A stretch of DNA of 64,000 bases from Symbiodinium natans (lineage: Eukaryota > Sar > Dinophyceae > Suessiales > Symbiodiniaceae), in assembly GCA_905221605.1 (NCBI GenBank), contig CAJNDS010000446.1, forward strand, positions 1,041,743 to 1,105,742, written 5' to 3'. Each line of letters begins with the position of its first letter. Position 1 is the stretch's first letter. The notes beneath the pieces are model-generated. The model was not told where the DNA came from. It did not search any database and saw nothing but the letters and a program-made list of their open reading frames with translations. The translations under genes and the position numbers were made by a program. Shown here piece by piece: positions 12,023-24,890 of this stretch.

Positions 12023-12815
12023 GTCACTGCTCAGGCAGTATTCAGGCCAAGACAGCCTGCAGGAACGAATGAAGAAGGAAGGGGTTACAATGCGGTTACA
12101 TAGGGAAGACAGACTCGTGCCCTCTTTGTTGTGGCGAGCATGCGCAAGGAAGAGACAGAGGAGTCATCAGCCTTTGGCCCTCTTCGAATCCAGTGTTGGC
12201 TCGGTGTCCTTTCCGGATGCAAGAGCGACCATGTCTTTGGAGGGCTATGTGAGGCTATGTGATGGCCACACTTCTGTCCACGCAGATGTTTTTTTTCAGG
12301 CAAGAGATGTCAGACGTTGGTGGCTCCGGCTTCACATGGAAGGAGCCCCTTTGTTTCGCCAGTCTGCTTGATTGAAACGGCCTTGAAGCACAACAGTGGC
12401 GCTTTCAGTTGCTGCGCACTGCGTCCCCTCATCCCGCTACTTGTAGTTTTGCTGGGTTTCTGTCGGTGCACTGCCACTTCAGAAGAGACGCTGTACGGTG
12501 CTGCTTCGTCTTTGCAATCTGCCTGCTCGATTAGACATCATATGAAGTTGAAGCATGTCGGGCAGCAAAGTCGCCAAAAGGCAGGGCCCATCAAGCATGG
12601 ACGCCGCTAGTGGCGCAGCCTGTCGCCCCTGTTGTGTTCCGATCTCGCGCCTCTGTTCTGGGTTCTCACACAACTGGCGCTTGTTGCTGTTCCGGCGTTG
12701 GACTTGCGTCTCAGTCCGTAAGAGAAGGGTTTCTGTCTTATGGGGTCCGCGCTTCAAGGTTCCGGCTCCAGGTTTAGGGCCTGGAAGTGTATGCTTTGGG
12801 ACTCTGGCGCCTGCC

Positions 12816-12820
<5 letters not shown>

Positions 12821-12848
<28 letters not shown>
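12821..12848. repeat. (GA)n microsatellite, short
   Basis: About 14 GA units occur with no relation to the LINE tail sequence upstream of the run. Confidence 0.9.
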
Positions 12849-15618
12849 CCCACCCCCTACCCCAAGGGTTTATAGGCCCTTGACACAAACCGGCTCAGAC
12901 AGACCAGAGTCAGCAATTGATTAGCTGAGGACGGGCATGAGCTCTCAATCTGTTGCCAGACCCTGAGACATTTTTGTGCTTGGAGGGTGTCGGCCGAGGA
13001 TGGGAATGGATCTGTTGTTGAAGGGGGTCAGCGGAAACTTGCAGGGCTTGTCGGAGAATTTGAAGCGACGGCGAGTCTTTACAACTTAACCTAAACCTTC
13101 GCCTGAACCTTAACCTGATCTGGAGGGGTGGACCTTGCTTTTTTGTTTAATGGGCCTCGAGATCTAAGGAGCCTAGGTATCGAAGGTAGCCACTTGATAC
13201 CGTGAAGATGCAGATGTTGCGGAATGTCTCAATTTTCATATTATGCCTTGGTATGCCTTGAACTGGCCTTGAGAACCCGCCACCCTCACACCCGAGACCC
13301 TTGATGAAGAGGGAGGCCCTTTCTCCAAGGTGACCGACGCCACCAGCCGTAGTATTGCACCACCGGATTCACCAACATCGGAGAAAGCCGACGACTGCCA
13401 CAAGACACGCAGGAGCGGCGACAGGATTTTAGTGAGTTTTGGGGTTCGGGATCCCGGGATGCTCGTAGAACACCCTTCTGAATTCCTGTGCCAGAGTTTT
13501 TTTGTCAACTTTTTTGCTGTTTTTTTTCTCTCCGCCTTGAAGGAACAGCCTGAACAAGTACAAGTTTAAGGGGATGACGACGACGATGTCTCGCACCATG
13601 AAGGCAGTGAGCTGGCTATAGACAGTCGGCTTTCAGATGTTTGCTTTCCTATAGTAGTTGCTCAACAACCCCCCCCCCCCCCCCGAAAAAAAAAACAAAA
13701 AACATATTCTTCCTTATACGGGTAGTATAGGGATCATTCAAAACTTCTTTCGGGGTTCTTAAGCAAATCGTAGTTTCGGTTGATTTGACAGCAAGTACGG
13801 TTCAAGCTGGGCCACGTCGGCATGAAGGAGTAGGAGCTGAATGCGACACCAACCCCCTCACGGCACATTCTCTCCAAGGTAGTTGCACTGCTACATGCTG
13901 GAAAGTAGTTTTTTCGAAACCCGCGTTCGGGCCGCTGGATTTGACTCTGCATGACTCTGCTATTCTCGTTGCTCGGGTTTTAAGAGAATCGTGCGGAGAT
14001 CCTGCAGAGAGCGCACGCAGGCCAGCCCTGGAGCGCACCCATTCCCCATGAGCGAGCGAGCGAGCGAAGCGACCTGCAAAGGAGGCTAGGCCGAAGGTGC
14101 CATCCTACGCCCACCACCTGCACCGCCAAGAAGAGTACTTCTCGGCAGGCGCAGAGAATCCTACAAGAAGCCCAGGGGAACCACAGAGAACCCCACAGAA
14201 GCCCACGAGTGCCTAGTTATCCCAACACTGTCTCCCACAGTGTATCATATCCCCAATCCCAGATGATCCTGGCAACTAACTTGGGACTCACGCGACGCGA
14301 GAGACCCGAAAGGGGGCCTAGGGTCTTGACACTGCCACTCTCCTGGCTAACAGACTCTTCAGCTCATCCCTCGCACCGAGCCTGAAGTTGCTTGGCAACT
14401 AGCTGTAAGACTTCGTAGAAACCAGAAACCAAGGACATGCCAGCCTTTGCCATCAGAGAGGAGGAGCGAGTTGATCACTGGCTGGGACGTCCGCCGCCTG
14501 AGGTTGGGTGGTGGGCAATGCCGGCTTCTGTCCTGGGCATCGGTTGGAGGGATTCTGAACCACACGATTCCCAAAAGGAGTGCTGGCAAGGCTTCAAGCA
14601 TCTTTTGGTCTTTGGGGACTCAAGATCTGCTGTGGCAGTGGCTTGGAACACTTGCTCTCGTACCAACTGCCAGTTTTGTGTTGATGCTCTGCCAAACAGC
14701 ATTCACGAAACGGGAGTCCCGCCGACAAGATGGTGCCTGGACCCTGGAATGGAAATGGACCCACCCAAAGCCAAACTCGTGAAGCAAAGTCCTACTGCAA
14801 CACATAATTACGTCCCCATAACAATGCCCCACGTCCAGCTGCACAGCACGTAAAATTCTTGAGATCTGAAGCAGCGCCATCGAGACACATGAAGTCCTAC
14901 ACCTGAACCCAGACCTCAGTCATTATCTCAGATCCTGAAGCCCAAACTCCGAAGCCTAATTCGTTGAATCCGCAACAAAGGCTTCCACCCCACGGAGCTT
15001 GTCTCCCAGCTGCATTGATAAGGGCATGATGATTTTTTTTGAGGAGTTTCGTATAGAGCTTGTCAGCTACGAGTAGTTGCCTCGTTCAGTCGGGGTGGAC
15101 AAGGTCCCTGTTCCGGTGCTGCATAGCTGACAGCGGAGGTGAGATCATCTTGGTTTGAGACATCTATGTGCCCCTCAGCTGCACTGCTGAGCTGCCTTAA
15201 GACTATAAGCACACACGCCGCCCCATCACGGAACCCAGAAAAGGCATCCTCATCGTTCTGAACATGGTCGTCATGGCCGTGCAGGCCAGATCGCGCGGCT
15301 TCAGGGTTCAAGCAACCAGAAGCTGCTGTTGTTGATCCTGTTGTGTGAACGGTGCAAGGCACTTGTTCAAGAGCAAGTGCAGCATCTGATCCACCCAGTT
15401 CCACAATTCTACAACTGAGGCTAAGGCCGCTACTGCTTCAGCAGGTTAAAGAGCCTCACCCTTTCTGGCCGCAGGGTGTTTGGCAGTTGGGCACGCGGTT
15501 TTGTTTTTTGGGCTCCCCTCGTCGGGACCTGCTCTTCAGCCCTGCAGGTGCAGTATCATGGACTCCAGACAGGTTTTGACGTGGAAGCCTGACCAGATCA
15601 TTTTCAAAGTTGAAAAGT

Positions 15619-15661
15619 GTAGGGTTTAGGGTTTAGGGTTTAGGGTTTAGGGTTTAGGGTT
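15619..15661 (-). repeat. Interstitial telomere tract, TTTAGGG
   Basis: Six nearly perfect heptamers. Confidence 0.95.
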
Positions 15662-15975
15662 GGGAGTTCAATTCGAGTTTTTGGGGGCACCTGGGGGCGT
15701 TCGGCGACCTCCACTGCGACCAGCTAGCCACGAAGCAGAGGTACTTGTCACTCCGAAGTAAGGCTTTGAAGTAGTTCCCCACTCGATGATCCTTGAAGCT
15801 TTCCCCAGAATGCATACATGATGGAGAGTGCTTTGTCCGCCCTCAAATGCCCACCACAACTTCAGGGTGTGCTCAGCATCCGAATGGGATAGGCTTTTCG
15901 CCATCTCCTTCGCTTTTTTGCCTATGATTCCCGAAACGCTGCACAAATTTCAGAGCTGCTGTGTGAAAGCTTTGC

Positions 15976-16090
15976 AGAGAGTCTGGGCTTTGTTGCCTGC
16001 CGAGGCCTTTCCGGGCTATGAGACCGAAGCAGCCAAGCTGTGGCCAGGGGCGCGGCTGGCGAAACCTAAGCCTGTAGAGTTCAAGCCATA
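15976..16090 (+). CDS. Possible C-terminal exon, unknown protein
   Basis: After TTTGCAG the sequence reads as a proline-rich C-terminal peptide (WALLPAEAFPGYETEAAKLW, then PGARLAKPKPVEFKP) and ends in TAA at 16088-16090. The acceptor and stop support an exon, but no upstream partner was identified and I know no matching family. Confidence 0.3.
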
Positions 16091-18046
16091 AGCCCCATCT
16101 CCAGTTGCAGAGTTATGGGGCCCTTCCGACGGTCCGGTTTCAGTCTCACACTCATGACCTGTCACGCTGCAAGTTCTCGTGCCTCCTCAAGAGCTGAAAC
16201 GCTGGAGCTTCACATGCACAGATCTTCCTCTCAGAGCAATGTGGACTCCCCAAATGCTTCGGGTTTAGAAGGAAGTTGCGCTGCTGGCATGCTAGGAACC
16301 CTAGCTTTCACGAACAGGTTCGGTTTCACGAGCATTTGAGGAAGATACCTGGAGATTCACATCTTAAGCAACGCAGCGCGGGGAGGGGGGGAGGGAGCTG
16401 AGGGGGGGGTGGGGTGCTAACAAGCTCAAAGCCACGTCAAAATGTTTCAAGGGCCTCAGCCTGGCAAAGTCAAAGAAACCAAGCCATCCCCGCTTCGACT
16501 CACACTCAGACCAAAGAAAACATGCAATTTAAGGCTCGGCAAAGCATGAAAGGGCTGTGTTGACCCACGCTGATACTGTTTAGGCGACTGCAGTCCACCC
16601 CATATGTCGTGCAACATTTTAACAGCCCGCGGCTAGGCAGGAAAGCCGTCACTCATTTGAGCCTTGAATGGGCAGAAATGCTGTAGCTCGCAGTATTTGG
16701 AGCTTGCTCATAGGCGGACATGCAGTAATGTACAGTCTTCGGAGCTTTGCGCACCAAGACCGAGTAGGGCCTTGATTTGCTTACTCGTATTTGACATTAT
16801 ATTTGATCCCTGGATTTTGATTGTCTTTGACGTGAAATGGGTTTTCTTTGGTCCCTCACCCTGAGAATGGTGTGGCAATCCACAGAACCGGGGGCGCATA
16901 AAGGCTTAGCTTTTGCGCGCTGGCGGGCTTCGAACATGAACGCTGGGTACATGGATCTCGGGTGTGGGGGCGCGCAAAGACCGCAGACCATAAGCATCTC
17001 CAAGCATTGGAGGTGCTTCAAGCAAGCCTTCACCCTTTCTCACCCTAGCAGATATAGGTATTTCCCCACATAGGGATACCCTTTTGTATACCCGAAATAG
17101 AAAGGGACCCCCCAAAACGGGTACCCCTGTTTCCGGAAACCACCATTTCGATCAATTTCTAGACACTCGCCTGGCAGGCGGAGACAGCTTTCAGGGCCAC
17201 GGAGTGGCACCGACTGCAAACTGGAGGGTCGCAGAAGGGCGTGCCACGAACCCTAAACCCTAAACCCTGAACCCTAAGCCCTAAGCCCTAAGCCCTAAGC
17301 CCTAAACCCTAAACCCCATGTTAGCCGGCTTGTAGGTTCAGTTTAGGATCTTTCGGCAGTTCGGCGGCGTCAGGGTGCAAGAGCATGGATTTGTGGCTTC
17401 ATAAGAGAGGGTATGATTCCTCCAGGCGCCGGCCCGCCGTAGAAGAGAGGGGTTCGGTGGATTTTGGGACGCCTGACCAGGAAACGGATTGAGGTTCTGA
17501 GAGGTGAAGTCTTGGCCTAGGCCGTACTCCCCAGACTGCAGCCTGCAAGTGGAGGATTGTGTGAGAACGAAGCTAGTGCAGCCACCGCCCGTCGAAACTG
17601 AGGTGGTTCTTTGGAGTTTGCTTTCTGGTTGAGACACTTGGGCCCAATCTACACACGTTGCGCACGTCGGGTGGTTTTTGCCGGCCAACTCGTATGAGTC
17701 CAATGTCACGTGTTGCCATGCACGCAATGCAAACTTATGACGCTACCAAGGATCGTCATCAGAATCCTGGGCTGGGGGCTGCCGCTCGGATCCATTCACG
17801 TAGCCGAGCGGCCCCAAATCCCAGACTTGAAGCCCTGAGCCCTTGCATCCTTCAAGCGTGATGGTCAAAAGTTCCGAAGCACCTTCGGCACTTGATGGAA
17901 TGAATGTACCACAGTCCGGCTGCAAGTTGTTTGACCAGTTTCGTTTCCTCACAGCGTGCTGGATCCGGTTTTCTGAGTAATGAATTTGGAATGACATGGA
18001 TGCGCAGCTCAACCCGAAACCCTGCCCAAACGGCCCCAAACCTGAG
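16091..18046. other. No exon assigned; may contain the 5' part of the channel gene
   Basis: The downstream channel gene lacks S1 and S2 exons, which are expected here. The hydrophobic frame at about 16780-16860 (CLLVFDIIFDPWILIVFDVK) could be a membrane segment, but it does not match the family well enough to assign. Confidence 0.3.
17251..17317 (+). repeat. Interstitial telomere tract, CCCTAAA / CCCTAAG
   Basis: The central copies are CCCTAAG variants flanked by canonical copies. Confidence 0.93.
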
Positions 18047-18937
18047 GGCATTCCCGTTTGACTTCTGGAACTGGTTTGATGGGGCCATGGTGCTCTTGTG
18101 GCTCCTCAGCGAGACCGCCTTCTCAGAGCCCTGGCGCGCATGCCTTTGGAGATCCGAAGGGGGGTGCGGGGTTTGGAGCCCAAAAGCTTGAAAAAATGCG
18201 GGAGTTCAGGGCGCCTCAGGCTTGTGGCAATGTGCCATTTTCTACCGTTCGGCACACAGAGTTCTGTGATGTTCTGTGGCTTGGCCTCTTAGCGCATCCT
18301 CAGAACATGGACGACCGCGTGCTCCGCCTGGCGCGCACGGCTCGATTGCTTCGCCCCTCGCGCAGCAGGGGCTACACGGGTTATAGGGCTTGCGTGGCCA
18401 AGGGTTTCGGGTTTAGGGTTTAGGGGAATGCTCCAGTCTTTTGGCATCCTTTTCGAGGCATAGAATCAGACGCTGAATTGGAAAGGGCGATGCATTCTGA
18501 CAATTTCTTCGCATGAGGTGTGTACCAAGTCTGGAGTGCAGGATTGCGGGCAAAGGCCCTGGAAGGGCTCCAAGCCAACAAAGCCCTCAATCTTGCATCG
18601 GTAGAAAGACGTTGTGCTGAGCTTGAGAACCTGAAGACGGAATGTGGTGCTCCATGAGGTCTGGTCCGGGTGATCCGTATGATTCATGGCTCCTTGGCAG
18701 CTGACCTGACTGGAAGGGTGTGGGAGCAGGGAAAGTCTGCGCAAAGAGGGGAGGCTGCAGGGCAATAGGTAGTGGGTGGTAGGTTGTGGTGGTGACCAGC
18801 GGTGGCTGGCAGACAGGTGATAGTGGGTGGTGGTGGTGGTGGTGGTGGTGGTGGTGGTGGTGGTGGTGGTAGTGGTCGTGGTGGTCGTGGTGGTCGTGGT
18901 GGTCGGTGGTGGTCGGTGGTGGTCGGTGGTGGTCGTG

Positions 18938-18972
<35 letters not shown>

Positions 18973-21900
18973 GGTGGTCGTGGTGGGTGGTGGTCGTGGG
19001 GCGGGTGGTGGTCGTGGTCGTTTGTCGCGGTAGTGGCAGTGGCAGGAATAGTGGTAGCAGTAGGGCAGCAGCAGTTGACGGAACACCACACGAGCAGCAG
19101 AGGGTGCACTTATTCCAAGCATCCTCTTGGGAGGCTTCGACTCCCTGTACTTGATGATGACGGCGATGAGAGGAAGTGTAGTGCCCTGCTTCATGTTAGG
19201 GCCTAGGGCTACTCGTCAGGCGGTGTCAGGAGAGGCCTTGCCGCGGAATATTAATGGTCCCCAAGAAGTCTCCTGGTCGCGAGGGCGATTGAAGTGCTAC
19301 ATATTTGTACCAGGGCATCAGGGCGACTGCCAGCTACTTTGGGATCCTGAGGCCTTAAACCCTGAACGAAGCACCTGAAGCCAGTAAATGTCGAAGCAAG
19401 CGCAACATTACAAAACATTGTCACGCTGCCGGAGGCCCTTCTGTGTTGAGGGTCCCTTGCGCCGTAAGCCCCCCACATCTTAGCCCCCTGATCCTTACAG
19501 AGCCGGAATGTCAAGAAGTAGAGAAGTGCCGGACTGAGGCCGTCCTCTTTTGGTCCTTCATCTTGCTCCTGGTTGCGCAGCCCTGCTTCTATATCCCCCT
19601 TGGGGAATTATTTATTATTGCTCATATAAAACCCAAGAGGATATTAAACATATTTTTTGCATTCAGATTCTAGGGGGAGTCTAGGCTTCTGAGGGGATGG
19701 GTTGAGTTGGGTGCCTGAGGGGGGTTATTCCTTCGTCCTTTCGCTCACGACTTTCGCTCATCATCCCCCCAGACGCTGTGCCAACATTAGGGGTTGGTAG
19801 GGTTTAGGGTTCAGGGTTCAGGGTTTAGGGTTTAGGTTTCAGGGTTTAGGGTTTAGGGTTTAGGGTTTAGGGTTTAGGGTATTGAGTGGCCTGCGAGACG
19901 CCCGCGAAACGCCCGCGAAACGCCAGCGATGCGCAGACGCTAGTCCTGGAGTGCTTGGAGTGCTATTGGGAATTGGTGTATGTTTGGAGGACCCCTAACA
20001 CTCACTGTTTGGGTCTAGGCTGTTTTATTATGACTATATTTTTGAGTATCATGATAATTATGAAAGGTGTGCGTAAACAGAGTCTAACTAAATCTTCCTG
20101 TGCAAGAAAGAGATTAATGTTCCTGTACGTCAATGAGCTTTGTTTGATGGATAGAAAGCCCGAAAGAGACTAAGTTACATGGGGTTCTCTACGCAATTCA
20201 ATATAGGAATGTCATTACCGCCAGAAGCTAGGCGTGTGCAGTCTTTGTCTTGGATTTGGAGATTGGCTGACCGGCCCGTGATCCCCGTAGGATTGGTGCA
20301 TGGGAGCCTGTTATGAAGATGTTATTCATACGGGCCGAGAAAAGATCACCCACAAATGCTGTTATGGACTTGGACTTTGGGCAGCTTTCCCACCCTGCCC
20401 CATCGATGCCTCCAAGAATTGCATGGTTACCGCGTCTTACTTATGGACCCTGTAAGCGACAGACACCAAAAGACCCTTTCATAGTCGTTAGCATATGCGT
20501 GAATTTAATGAACGAGCTGTTCGCCACCGTGGGTTTTTCCAAATTCATGGGTGTATGGTGTTTTGTTTAAGCCCGAAAGGACTTCCTGAGGAGATAGATC
20601 TTGCACAGAATGCGACGCTTATACCAGGCTTGAGGGATCAGTCTTGGTTCAGCTGAGGCAGATTATGATAGCTTTTCTCTTGAACGAGATTCTGAGCGCC
20701 ACTTACTTGACAGATGAGCAGCTTGGCAAGATCTTCAGTTGCGGCCCTAAGCAATTCAAAGCCCCGGTCACAAAGCCGAAGCCCAGTCCCGGGGTTTAGG
20801 GTTCAGGGTTTAGGGTTTAGGGTTTGGGGTTTGGGGGTTTAGGGTTTAGGGTTGAGGGTTTAGGGTTTAGGGCTGCATGAGATTCGCATGCAAGCTGTGC
20901 TGCGATCTCGAGATCCTTTCGCCCTTTACTTCGACACACACTTGCACGGGGCTTCTGTTTCACTTGAGGGCCACCTCTACCCCTTCCGAAGATGCCAAGC
21001 CAAGGACTTACCCAATGGAGGACCGGAAAAAGGTCTTCGCCTATTTCGGCACTTGCTCCAGGGCCATCCTGAGCATGTTCGAGTGGCCTGGCCAGAGTTT
21101 GGTATGGCTGAAGGATGCTGAAGGCAAGCTGCAGCAAGCAAGCCAGGTACCATCCAGCATCATCAACAGCTTACAGGAACTGATGGGCTTGCCATAGCTA
21201 AAGGGCGCCGCATGGCTTGGCCTTAGGGTTTCCAGGCACCTTGCTTGTGGTTCTTCTGCTTCCAGGGTTCTGGGTTTAGCTGAAGGCATTCAATCGTGAA
21301 CCTGGAAAGATCCTGCAGGGTTGTTTTCCGGATGCCTTTGCAAGAGGTTGGAGAGCCCCTGAAAGATCAATCCGAGATATTCGCCCTGAAGCAGCCATCA
21401 GCAAGGCGGCTGTAACATGCTTCTCAGGTTGACATTGGGCAACTGGCCAGAGATCGCACGGAGATTTGGCAGCATGTTGGGGTTTGTTGGTGCAGGCTCG
21501 GACGCACACCTTGATTGCTGAATTTGCTGATTGTTGTGCTAGCTGCAGACACTCCAACGCCCGCCCCACAGCCTCGAAGCAGCACAAAGGGCACACACCC
21601 TGGGAGCCGTCGGGCTAGGCAGGCGCCATCGCACAAGTATTATGCCCCAGTCGGGAGATCCGCGAATCTCAGCGTTGTACTCTGTGCCCGTTCCACAGGC
21701 AGGTAGGTTTCAGCAGCATGGGCAGTTTTGAGCCCAGAATGAAGCCAGCGTGGGCTGCTGTGTAAAGCTCAAGTCTAAGCGCCACCTTTGCTAACTCACG
21801 CCGGCGTGCCTTCGCTGGGTCTGCCTTTGCAGCGTTCCGGCCCACGCCACTCCTCGGACTCCTCTGAGCATGGCTCCCAGCTTGCCAGCTTGTTACTTTT

Positions 21901-24890
21901 GGTTAGTAGGGGAATGGGGGAATGGGGTACCCTTTATTTTCCCCCATAGATACCCTTTAAGGGATTACATAGGGTACCTCATTCCCTCATCCCATACTAA
22001 CCAACAGTAAGGCTTCCCCTGGCCCGTTGGGCAGGAGTCCCGCTATCCCCTCTCGTAGCGCTGTGTCACTGTGTCCAAGCTGAAGTCAGGACGCCGCGCC
22101 GATCTGCGGCTCCTGTGTTTATGGTTTTGGACACCATCGGGTTTGGCATCGGAGCCCAATTAGAGTACAGAAGCGCTGCATTCTGATATCCTGAGGATTC
22201 TGCAGGACAAGGTGAGTGAGTGGTACTTCCTGTTCTCCATCGCGCATAAAGTGACGATCGGGTTCGCAGTGATCGGTGTCATCAACGGCGTGTTCATGCA
22301 GGCCGGGGCGGTTGAGACCTTGCTGTAGGGTGGAGGGCGTTGGTAAGGACTGTAGCCAGCGTAGTGGTGTAGCCCTACGGCAAAGCAGAGTAGGTGGCAT
22401 TTTCATCATGAAGTACTGATGTCAGGAGACCTTCAAGGTTGCAGGCTCGGATGACAAGATCATGATGCGCCAACGAGCTTCTTGGCAGCTGTCTCTCCAC
22501 CACACCTCAACCCTAAAGCCTTAAAAAACCTTCAAGTTGTGGGAATTCCTTGCAAGTAGCTAAGCGGTGGCCAGAAGTTCGCTAAACTGTCACTCTGTGC
22601 ACATGAATCATCCGACGCATGGCCCAGGAGCGAGAGCGCAAGCTTCACACCAAGAAGATGAAAGTCCTGCCTCTCGCCCATCTTGCTTCGCAAAGGGCTT
22701 TATGGTTTTATGCAAGCCACAAAAACACTAGTGCACCCCATAGAAGCCTTCACATCCGAACGCTGGGGGATGGTGGAGTGCGGCCGATTATGGGCCTATG
22801 GGCGCCAAAACCTCCCTAGCTGATGTGGCAGTTGACAGCTGTCCTTGCAGCCTGCTAGCGCCCGCCACGCAAACACGTTTCCGTGGGCGCTTCGCGCAGT
22901 CACTTAGGGCAGAAGTGAGAAGCGGAAGCTTAGGTTCGAGCACGCCGATGAGTCTGGGGATGGCATACTGGACATTGACGTCTGCGGCTCAGTTGCCCTC
23001 ACCAAACAGAGAAGGTCAATACATGAACTCGGTATTCTAGTCCCGGGTGTTGGTTTCAGGCACCTTCGGAAGGGCGGCGAGACACTTAAGATTCACAACC
23101 GTTCACAACCTTCCTCCACAGATGTCGGCTCATGCTGACGTGGCCTCCTGCCATTCGGAGGATGGCACAGGCTGCAGCTTCACCAAATCCATCCTGAGCA
23201 CACTCGGCTCGCGAAACATCCTTGGAGCGTCTGCAATTTTAATAAGTTTGCCGGCGAAGCGGTGTTCCTTTGCGCCCCGGCTTTAAGACCGATGGGTTCG
23301 TGTGTTCGTGTCTGAGACTTCCAACGGACGTTCGAAGCAGCTTGCCCTTTCCGTCCGAGTTGACGTATAAAATGTTGCTGCAACGCCGTCATCTGTCCGT
23401 CAGATCCCATGAATCTCACGAGGAAAATTTCTTCCATGATGGCCCTAGCTTCAGCAGCCCCAAATCGTTCTTAGATGGAGGCCCAAACATAGGGTTCGGG
23501 CATCAGCCCCGGCAAACAGGCTCACGGGAATGAGGATTGGTTTCTAGGCTGCCTCATGCATCTTACGAAGTCGTTGTTGCGCTTTCGTCAACTACTCCGC
23601 GGTACTCTGCATGCAGTGGACTCATGCCAAAGACACATGCACGCGCGCATTATCGAAAACTCACTTTACTTGGCCCCTAACATGGGTTTGGGGCGGTGCT
23701 CTAAGAGCACTGCCTCGATGGCTACGGACGGCAGCTGACGGATTCTCTAGTCTGCGAGAGAGAGAGGTCAGGCTCCTACCAGACCGCTCACCTGCGTTTG
23801 TTTATGTTCGTTTGCATGTTGTGGTGCTTTCTTGCTTACACCCTTGAGCATTGCTGACATTATTTGTCCTATTTTGTGAAATGAGTACCTTCTTCACTTC
23901 GAAATCTGACCGCCGCACTGCGTAAAGGCATCTTCGCGAACTCGCCCCAACCAAAATGTTTAGCTCTGGATGGCGGCTCGGGTTTTGGCGAAGCGTTTTC
24001 GCGGCGTCCTGGCTCATGAGGGTCGCCTAAATCTGGCAACTGCGTTGCTGAGGCCTGACGCCTTGAGAAGACTTCGTAACCCAAACCTCACAAGCCCGCG
24101 CTGTTCTTCATAAACTCTGCAGCCCCAAGCCTTAGGTTCCGTAGTCGTGCGCTTGGAATCCGATGGTGCACTGCTCTGCCAGGAGTTCCGTCAAGTGATG
24201 AAAAATCCAGCAGTGCGGACTTGGCTGGCGGCACAGGACCTTCACATGAGTAGCCTTGCTGCAAGACGGCCTGGCTTTACATCGGGAAGCCTGGACGAGC
24301 ACCGCTTGTGACGGATAGTGGGCTTTGGTTGCGGTTGAGCTTATTTTCCTGCCTTAAAGGTGGGGGTTCCTAGCTCATTTAATGAGTAGGGCGTTCCATG
24401 TTCCTCAACCCGAAGAGCCCCCCCAAAAGCCGATTGTGCTCGCACCGAGACTCACCGGAAGCGTCCGATCAGCTCTTCCGGTGGCTCGGCGACAATGGGT
24501 CTCTCATTCTTTGGGGACACACCTTTCTTGTTCCTGGGAAGGACTTGTGGGTTTCCGGCTTTGGGGGCTTATTAGAGAGGACAGAGCCGAATGTTGGGCT
24601 TCACCGGACCACTGCAATTTTCAGTCAAGACAACGGTTTTTGAGAGAACTCAGAGGCTCGGGGGCGCTTTCTCGCCCGCTGTTTGCTGTTCACGAACTTC
24701 TGTGGACGCTTTCGCCTCTTATGAGCCCCCGTCTTTGCTTGTCTTTTTGGGGTGCGAGGCTTGGTAGAAGTAGCTCGCCGAACACGCAAACGGGAGCGTG
24801 GTGAGGGATGGTGTCACAACAGGCTGTTAGATGATGGCGACGCCGCCCTGACGGCCCAAGAGCTGGTGGAGGGCGTGGCCAAATTGAAAG
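18047..24890 (+). CDS. Voltage-gated cation channel with EF-hands (gene B), 5' end missing
   Basis: This is a single-domain six-TM channel of the kind common in dinoflagellates, gating cations across a membrane, with a C-terminal Ca2+-binding module. Exons seen: S3 18047 to about 18115 (FDFWNWFDGAMVLLWLLSE); S4 18304 to about 18354 (DDRVLRLARTARLLR, regularly spaced Arg); S5 19522-19580 (AVLFWSFILLLVAQ) and about 20660-20745 (IMIAFLLNEILSATYLTDE); pore helix about 21015-21083 (KVFAYFGTCSRAILSMFE); S6 22206-22301 (VSEWYFLFSIAHKVTIGFAV, then IGVINGVFMQ, GC donor); linker about 22618-22670 (AQERERKLHTKKMK); EF1 22934-22979 joined to 24183 to about 24236 (EFRQVMKNPAVRTWLAAQ); EF2 24823-24890 (LLDDGDAALTAQELVEGVAK). 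The EF1 join rebuilds a canonical 12-residue loop, DESGDGILDIDE. EF2 looks degenerate (Leu at loop position 1, Ala at 6). The S1, S2 and post-pore exons were not located. Ion selectivity cannot be read securely. Confidence 0.75.
18401..18424 (-). repeat. Short telomere tract after the S4 exon
   Basis: Three degenerate TTTAGGG units lie in the intron following S4. Confidence 0.7.
18826..19030. repeat. (GGT)n / (GTC)n compound repeat inside gene B intron
   Basis: A GGT run passes into GGTCGT and then a pure GTC run, then GTGGTC again. It opens long Gly, Val and Thr frames on both strands, which I treat as artefacts. Confidence 0.9.
19799..19880 (-). repeat. Interstitial telomere tract in gene B intron
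   Basis: About eleven TTTAGGG copies, some TTCAGGG, lie between the two S5 exons. Confidence 0.95.
20790..20872 (-). repeat. Interstitial telomere tract before the pore exon
   Basis: TTTAGGG is mixed with TTTGGGG and TTGAGGG variants in the intron between S5 and the pore exon. Confidence 0.93.
21899..22004. mobile_element. MITE-like element in gene B intron
   Basis: Perfect 10-bp ends TTGGTTAGTA / TACTAACCAA enclose 106 bp. Inner GGTACCCTTTA pairs roughly with TAGGGTACC, so the element can form a long hairpin. It lies between the pore and S6 exons. No coding sequence and no clear target duplication were seen. Confidence 0.6.
23678..23766 (+). mobile_element. LINE 3'-tail relative (5'-truncated copy or SINE), in EF1 intron
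   Basis: From TAACATGGG to the GAGAGAGAG end, this matches the 3' tail of the full-length LINE (57866-57957) with scattered substitutions, including GGCAGCTGACGGATTC and TCTGCGAGAGAGAG. A hairpin GTGCTCT-A-AGAGCAC is stronger than its LINE counterpart. Similarity stops sharply at TAACATGGG, as expected for 5' truncation or for a SINE sharing the LINE tail. The insertion lies in the intron between 22979 and 24183 of channel gene B. Confidence 0.65.

Larger units (their letters stand above)
10870..15975. other. No gene confidently recognised
   Basis: Apart from telomere tracts and GA and C runs (poly-C near 11848 and 13671), frames here such as 10912-11154 (+), 12479-12853 (-) and 14437-14853 (+) overlap shadows on other strands and match no family I know. 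Confidence 0.3.

Noticed and set aside
18466-19194. 242-aa minus-strand Thr-rich frame
   Set aside because: It is produced by the GGT/GTC repeat and has no unique sequence resembling a protein domain.
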